From: an uncultured Eubacteriales bacterium
GTDB taxonomy: Bacteria > Bacillota > Clostridia > Oscillospirales > CAG-272
Reading direction: 5' to 3'
Assembly: GCA_900556615.1 (NCBI GenBank)
Contig: USPP01000034.1
Span: forward strand, 1-9,752
DNA: 9,752 nt
Part shown: positions 6,791-9,752 of the stretch, piece by piece
Numbering within the stretch: the first letter of the stretch is position 1
Layout of the letters: each line of letters starts with the position of its first letter
The notes under the pieces: generated by a model
Told to the model about the DNA's origin: nothing
The model's input: the letters and a program-made list of their open reading frames with translations, nothing else
The model's database searches: none
Program-made: the position numbers and the translations under genes

Positions 6791-7024
6791 TTATGTGGCT
6801 TTGAGAAGAAAATCCTCCGCCACGTCTTCAAGATGGATGGGTGAAAGAGCTAAATCGTTACAAATTTTTACTAAATTTGCAACTGTAATCGGATTGGTTG
6901 CCAAATTCTCAAAAGATAAAGAAAGATTAGAGTCGGAATAGCCTATACCGTAACCTGTATAGACATTGTCTTCAATTGTGTACTTGCCTGTGATTAGGAT
7001 ATATGGTCGAGATGAGTGTTTCAT
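6791..7024 (-). CDS. DUF6514-like small protein
   Basis: 77 residues. The centre NVYTGYGIGYSD and the C-terminal half LVKICNDLALSPIHLEDVAEDFL fit my memory of DUF6514, a short clostridial family of unknown function whose C-terminus carries an LSPIHL..V.EDFL motif. AAAGGA (7031-7036) sits six bases before the ATG at 7024. The start lies inside the end of the XRE gene, overlapping it by 53 bases in another frame, so the two were probably co-translated. No membrane segment or catalytic motif is visible. The ORF is intact although its upstream partner is broken. Confidence 0.7.
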   Translation of the reverse strand: MKHSSRPYILITGKYTIEDNVYTGYGIGYSDSNLSLSFENLATNPITVANLVKICNDLALSPIHLEDVAEDFLLKAT

Positions 7025-7261
7025 GCAATTTCCTTTGCTGCGCCAAGATATTTATGTCCCCAAAACTCATATCCAGCATATTGCTGATTTTCATAATGTA
7101 GTCAAATTTTGGCAGTGTAATTCCGTTTTCAATGCTGCGAATCATTCTGTCGCTCATGTCAATACACTCGGAAAGTATTTTTTCGTCATTTTTGATTTAC
7201 GTCTCTTTGGGCGAATGCGTTCTCCGTATCCGGAAAAAACATTGCTTTTATTGATTTTCAT
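6972..7261 (-). pseudogene. XRE-family (HTH) regulator with a frameshift
   Basis: ATG 7261 has an excellent ribosome site (GGAGG, 7267-7271). It encodes MKINKSNVFSGYGERIRPKR and on to residue 28, then the frame closes. Reading on in the -1 frame at the six-A run (minus strand, 7183-7178) gives ILSECIDMSDRMIRSIENG and so on to the stop at 6972, a normal Cro/CI-type helix-turn-helix of 96 residues in all. The typical pattern GERIR.KR...MT...LSE...MS...I..IENG..LPKFD is clear across the join. Most simply one A has been lost from a seven-A run; a sequencing error, or slippage that still makes some protein, are alternatives. The right inverted repeat lies directly upstream. Confidence 0.8.
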
Positions 7262-7272
7262 ACTGTCCTCCT

Positions 7273-7293
7273 AACAATATTATCGCAAATCAC
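7273..7293 (-). repeat. Right 21-bp inverted repeat, upstream of the XRE gene
   Basis: Mirror copy of 6758-6778 (19 of 21 identical). It lies 12 bases before the XRE start and overlaps its likely promoter region. GATAAT within it (minus strand, 7284-7279) could be a -10 box with TTGATA (7309-7304) at 19-bp spacing, which is poor. It could therefore be an operator of the XRE protein instead of, or as well as, a transposon end. Confidence 0.55.
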
Positions 7294-7311
7294 TATAATA
7301 TTATATCAAAA

Positions 7312-7348
7312 GAAAGCAGAAATGCGTAGGAAATACATTTCTGCTTTC
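7312..7348 (-). terminator. 13-bp hairpin, possible minus-strand terminator
   Basis: GAAAGCAGAAATG (7312-7324) pairs perfectly with CATTTCTGCTTTC (7336-7348) across an 11-nt loop. On the minus strand it is followed by the T-rich TTTTGAT; on the plus strand there is no T-run. It could stop minus-strand transcription entering the XRE gene, or be the end of another small element. Confidence 0.4.
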
Positions 7349-7708
7349 GCGATTTATAGGATATGTTTTCAATTTTTCGACAAGCTCGCAGAGAACAGTA
7401 TGCTTTTTTGCTGTTTTACCGCATAACTTATATCGTGCTTTTTCGCTGTTTTTGCTTGATGGCTTTTTTATGATTTCCTTTAACATTTTTCCCTGTGGGG
7501 ATTACATAATAAATGTACTACACAAATTTAATAAATAGATTGGGGTATTTAGGGGTATTTATTTTTACTATAAGGGGATATTATGTTTTTTCTCGTCGAT
7601 GTTGCTTGGGGAATTGGGTAAAATAGCAAACTCCGCTTGGTAGTGTTGAGTATCTGTATTTCAATTTATTTAATTTTATGTAGTGATAATCGAAATTTGC
7701 GATTTTTG

Positions 7709-7737
7709 GTGCGTTAACTTGGGTTGGCGCACTTTTT
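7709..7737 (+). terminator. Rho-independent terminator or attenuator
   Basis: GTGCGTTAAC (7709-7718) pairs with GTTGGCGCAC (7723-7732) in a 10-bp stem with two G-U pairs and a 4-nt loop, then five T (7733-7737). It ends only seven bases before the ribosome site of the gene at 7757, with no complete plus-strand gene before it. That placement suggests a leader attenuator, or the end of a decayed upstream gene. Confidence 0.6.
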
Positions 7738-7756
7738 GCCCCTGGAGGAAAAGGAT

Positions 7757-8069
7757 ATGAATGAAAAACAGGAAATCACAATACGGGCGGGGGAGGCAGA
7801 TGACATAGTTAATACCTTTTGTGATTGCGTTAATCGGAGCGCTGTTGTTTCGTCGGCAGAGGAGTCACTCTTGCTCCTTCAGTTCGTGCTGTATGACGAA
7901 AATCTGATGCGCTGCTGTACAACAAGCGTTGTGCGGTATTACCTTAAATCGTTTTCCGGTTATTGATATGCTTTCAGAGCTTTCCGATGTGGGAGAAACT
8001 TTTGAAGCATGGAAATTCGAAGAAATGAATGATTCCGAACTGAGATATTATGGGAAGACTGCGGCTTGA
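7757..8069 (+). pseudogene. Unknown small gene with a frameshift
   Basis: ATG 7757 follows GGAGG (7744-7748) at eight bases, so the start is convincing; the longer in-frame reading from 7724 overlaps the terminator. The first frame runs 69 codons to TGA 7964-7966. The next plus frame continues as VIDMLSELSDVGETFEAWKF and ends at TGA 8067-8069. Removing one T from the run at 7952-7955 joins them as KSF-PVIDML, giving about 103 residues. The protein is acidic with many Leu, Val and Glu; no domain is recognised. The gene lies convergent to the tmcAL remnant, whose stop is at 8114. Confidence 0.5.
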
Positions 8070-8113
8070 GTTGCCTCGAACGAGACAATCCGTAATCATT
8101 TTTCACCGTTTTC

Positions 8114-8240
8114 TCATTTTTTGATATAGGGTGGTGTGCAAATGTATTTTCGGGGAGCTTCCCTCTCTGAGAGAGCGAACAGTTCGTCGGCACGCCGGCA
8201 GAGAAGGTATTGCTTCTTCGCTTCGGGAGACAGCAAATGA
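8114..8240 (-). pseudogene. tmcAL: Detached 3' end of tmcAL
   Basis: Beyond the palindrome the minus strand keeps a clean reading of about 41 codons: SHLLSPEAKKQYLLCRRADE, then LFALSEREAPRK and a tail ending PPYIKK before TGA 8116-8114. It has no start of its own, is in a different frame from the 5' part, and looks like the natural C-terminus of the same protein. Added to residues 1-317 it gives about 358 residues. I infer it was separated from the 5' part by the insertion at 8241-8334. Confidence 0.65.
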
Positions 8241-8334
8241 CTGTCTGCATTTTTTGTTATAATAGGAACTTTCGATTTTTTTCGCATATCCGAAAGAAAT
8301 CGAAAGTTCCTATTATAACAAAAAATGCAGACAG
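8241..8334. mobile_element. 94-bp palindromic element with a 44-bp stem
   Basis: Arms 8241-8278 and 8297-8334 are perfect inverted repeats of 38 bp, running CTGTCTGCAT ... TTCGATTT on the left. One G-U pair and five more pairs extend the stem to 44 bp around the 6-nt loop CATATC (8285-8290). It interrupts the tmcAL reading frame. Both strands would fold alike. No T-run follows, so it is not a simple terminator. It resembles a palindromic MITE or REP-like unit, but with only one copy in the window, mobility is inferred from the gene it breaks. Confidence 0.7.
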
Positions 8335-9285
8335 AATTTCTCTGCCGAGTCTGTCGGCGGCAAGGAGGTTTGCGAAAAGCGGCGGTTTTTTCATATCCTC
8401 GCTTTTTATTCCGAGAAGCGCTGCAAGGCAGGCTCGGCGCAGACGGGAAGAGGAATATTTACGGCAGGTACAGAGCGAGATGAGTTCGGATAAATCTGCC
8501 GCGGAAGCAGCGTTGTTTTTTAGATATCCCGATACCCCTCCGTTCATCCCATAAAATTCCGAAAGCCTGTCCCGTGAAGTGTTTCTTATCACATACAGCG
8601 CTGCCGCAGAATAAATTGTTTCGTCCATCGGCTTCAGCTTTGAAAAAATCTTATGCGCCTCAATGGGAATCATATCTGAAGCGTCTTCTCCCGAAAGTAT
8701 AGCCGCCCGTGTTCCCGACGCTGTGTATCCCGGCATACGACAATAAGTAAACGGGACTATATTACTTTTCATTTCCTTCAGTGCCGCCAGATATTCCACA
8801 GCGAGAATATCATTGGGAGAGGTAGGATATTCACTGCCGAACATGGCTCTGTATACGGCTTCTGCACATCTTTGATGCGATTCGGAGGAATCGGCAGTTT
8901 TTACTGCCGAGATATAGCCTTCTTTACGGATATTCTCTGCCGCATTGCTGAGCATCACAATATCTCCGCTTTCACTCCCGAAGCAGAGGCTGTCAATGAC
9001 ACAAAAGGAATCAAGCAGCGATATCGCTCCGCGTGCAAAATATTCGGCGCTTCCGCAGGAATACGGGCAGGGAAGCTCGAGCACCAGATTCACTCCGCAT
9101 TTTATTGCTGCTTCCGCGCGTGCATATTTGGAGTAGATTGAAAGTTGCCCGCGCTGAACGGTGCTGCCGCTCATAAGAGCTATGATCGCTGAAGCCTGTC
9201 CTTTTGCGTGGCGTATTTCTTCAAGCTGGAGTATGTGACCTCTGTGAAAAGGGTTATACTCGCAGATAATTGCCGTAATATTCAT
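8257..9285 (-). CDS. tmcAL: tRNA(Met) cytidine acetate ligase, C-terminally altered
   Basis: The TmcAL (YlbM) family uses acetate and ATP to acetylate the wobble cytidine of elongator tRNA(Met). Seen: nucleotidyltransferase motif EYNPFHRGH (9-17, HxGH at 14-17), MSGSTVQRG (38-46), KYARAEAA followed by GVNLVLELP, SPNDILAVEYL (156-166) and GTRAAI (191-196). The start ATG 9285 has AGGA at five bases. Residues 1-317 are native. From 318 the frame enters the 94-bp palindrome, which supplies 25 foreign residues (from LSAFFVIIGTFDFF to the stop). The true C-terminus survives out of frame at 8114-8240. The catalytic region is intact, but loss of the last 40 or so residues may impair the enzyme. Its divergent placement next to ackA is common in Clostridia. 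Confidence 0.88.
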   Translation of the reverse strand: MNITAIICEYNPFHRGHILQLEEIRHAKGQASAIIALMSGSTVQRGQLSIYSKYARAEAAIKCGVNLVLELPCPYSCGSAEYFARGAISLLDSFCVIDSLCFGSESGDIVMLSNAAENIRKEGYISAVKTADSSESHQRCAEAVYRAMFGSEYPTSPNDILAVEYLAALKEMKSNIVPFTYCRMPGYTASGTRAAILSGEDASDMIPIEAHKIFSKLKPMDETIYSAAALYVIRNTSRDRLSEFYGMNGGVSGYLKNNAASAADLSELISLCTCRKYSSSRLRRACLAALLGIKSEDMKKPPLFANLLAADRLGREILSAFFVIIGTFDFFRICEKNRKFLL

Positions 9286-9333
9286 AAAAATCCTCAGTTA
9301 CGCCTTGTTTACGGTGTTTTTTTTGTAAATCTC

Positions 9334-9362
9334 TTGTATTTGACGGAAATATGTAGTATAAT
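9334..9362 (+). promoter_or_regulatory. Sigma-A promoter of ackA
   Basis: TTGTAT (9334-9339), a 17-bp spacer and a consensus TATAAT (9357-9362), giving a start near 9369 and a leader of about 35 nt. The better-looking TTGACG at 9339 lies only 11 bases from the -10 box and cannot pair with it. Confidence 0.65.
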
Positions 9363-9403
9363 TAATATCGTTATGCCAAAATCACATCGGAGGTTAAATT
9401 TAT

Positions 9404-9752
9404 ATGAAAGTACTTGTTGTCAATGCGGGCAGCTCGTCCCTTAAATATCAGCTCTTCAATACCGAGAGCGGAGACGTTCTTGCCAAAGGCATTTGCGAGC
9501 GTATCGGTATTGACGGGCGTATCGAGCATCGTCTCGGAGAAAACGGAGAAAAGAATAAGCGCGATATTGCCATGCCCAACCATGCGGTGGCGACCAAAAT
9601 AGTGGTCGATACCCTGACCGATCCTGTCCTCGGCTGTATAAAAGATATGAGTGAAATTAAAGCCGTAGGTCACCGCGTCGTACACGGAGGTCCTTACTTC
9701 TTTGAAAGCTGCCTGGTAACGCCGGAGGTTATCGAAAAGCTTCGTCTCTGCA
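9404..9752 (+). CDS. ackA: Acetate kinase, 5' part
   Basis: Interconverts acetate plus ATP and acetyl phosphate plus ADP, the last, ATP-yielding step of acetate fermentation, in the cytoplasm. The window holds 116 codons; the family is about 400 residues. The N-terminal ASKHA signature VLVVNAGSSSLKYQLF (3-18) has N7 and K14, and GHRVVHGG (89-96) has the substrate-binding R91. GGAGG (9389-9393) lies ten bases before ATG 9404. It is divergent from tmcAL, whose product also uses acetate. Assignment is secure. Confidence 0.96.
   Translation, partial: MKVLVVNAGSSSLKYQLFNTESGDVLAKGICERIGIDGRIEHRLGENGEKNKRDIAMPNHAVATKIVVDTLTDPVLGCIKDMSEIKAVGHRVVHGGPYFFESCLVTPEVIEKLRLC

Larger units (their letters stand above)
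7294..7756. other. Gene-poor AT-rich stretch between the XRE unit and the next small gene
   Basis: No supported gene. The minus reading 7301-7486 (61 codons, Lys-rich, KARYKLCGKTAKKHTVLCELVEKLK) has no ribosome site and ends inside a hairpin, so it is at best a remnant. Other items are a 13-bp inverted repeat (7312-7348), a perfect tandem pair of GGGGTATTTA (7542-7561), a 12-codon ORF at 7583-7621 preceded by AAGGGG, and the terminator at 7709-7737. Confidence 0.4.

Noticed and set aside
7301..7486. Minus-strand ORF of 61 Lys-rich codons
   Set aside because: No ribosome site, no recognised family, and its last part lies in the 13-bp hairpin; kept only as a possible remnant.
8261..8315. Resemblance of the palindrome arm (AATAGGAACTTTC) to FRT recombination sites
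   Set aside because: The shared run is short, the central spacer and arm spacing differ, and no recombinase is nearby; treated as coincidence.
8210..8554. Plus-strand ORF of 114 codons across the palindrome
   Set aside because: Antisense to tmcAL and open by chance; no ribosome site or coding signature.
9300..9324. ACGCC/GGTGT stem followed by eight T upstream of ackA
   Set aside because: The stem is only five pairs with one wobble, and no plus-strand gene ends before it; the T-run alone is not convincing.

Overview
The window looks like chromosomal DNA from a low-to-mid GC Firmicute of the class Clostridia, probably a Ruminococcus/Oscillospiraceae-type gut anaerobe. This rests on strong AGGAGG-type ribosome binding sites, the small families DUF6472 and DUF6514 (recognised from memory), and a tRNA(Met) cytidine acetate ligase gene next to acetate kinase. 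The genus is inference.

Layout. (1) 1-540 is the 5' part of cysK on the minus strand. Its control region (541-745) holds a 13-codon leader ORF with a cysteine codon second from its end, a canonical sigma-A promoter, and a near-perfect 25-bp palindrome over the -35 box. (2) 900-3644 is a fused ABC ATPase/FtsX-like permease read divergently from an almost identical promoter. (3) 3645-4175 is non-coding. It contains a 166-bp MITE-like element with 22-bp terminal inverted repeats, then a run of small hairpins. (4) 4176-5631 is a compact three-gene unit: a Nudix hydrolase, a four-cysteine DUF6472 protein and a TauE/SafE (TSUP) permease. It ends in a partial copy of the MITE end and a strong terminator. 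(5) 5864-8113 is gene-poor and decayed. It holds a frameshifted XRE regulator overlapping a DUF6514-like gene, the pair being bracketed by 21-bp inverted repeats, and an unknown frameshifted small gene. (6) 8114-9285 is tmcAL on the minus strand, broken near its 3' end by a 94-bp palindrome with a 44-bp stem. (7) 9404-9752 is the start of ackA, divergent from tmcAL with its own promoter.

How it fits together. Housekeeping genes at the two edges (cysteine synthesis, acetate metabolism, tRNA modification) flank an accessory stretch that accumulates small non-autonomous repeats and broken genes. The best leads are the cysteine-codon leader peptide plus operator at cysK, and the family of small inverted-repeat elements, one of which has interrupted tmcAL. 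No CRISPR array, rRNA, tRNA or full transposase was seen.
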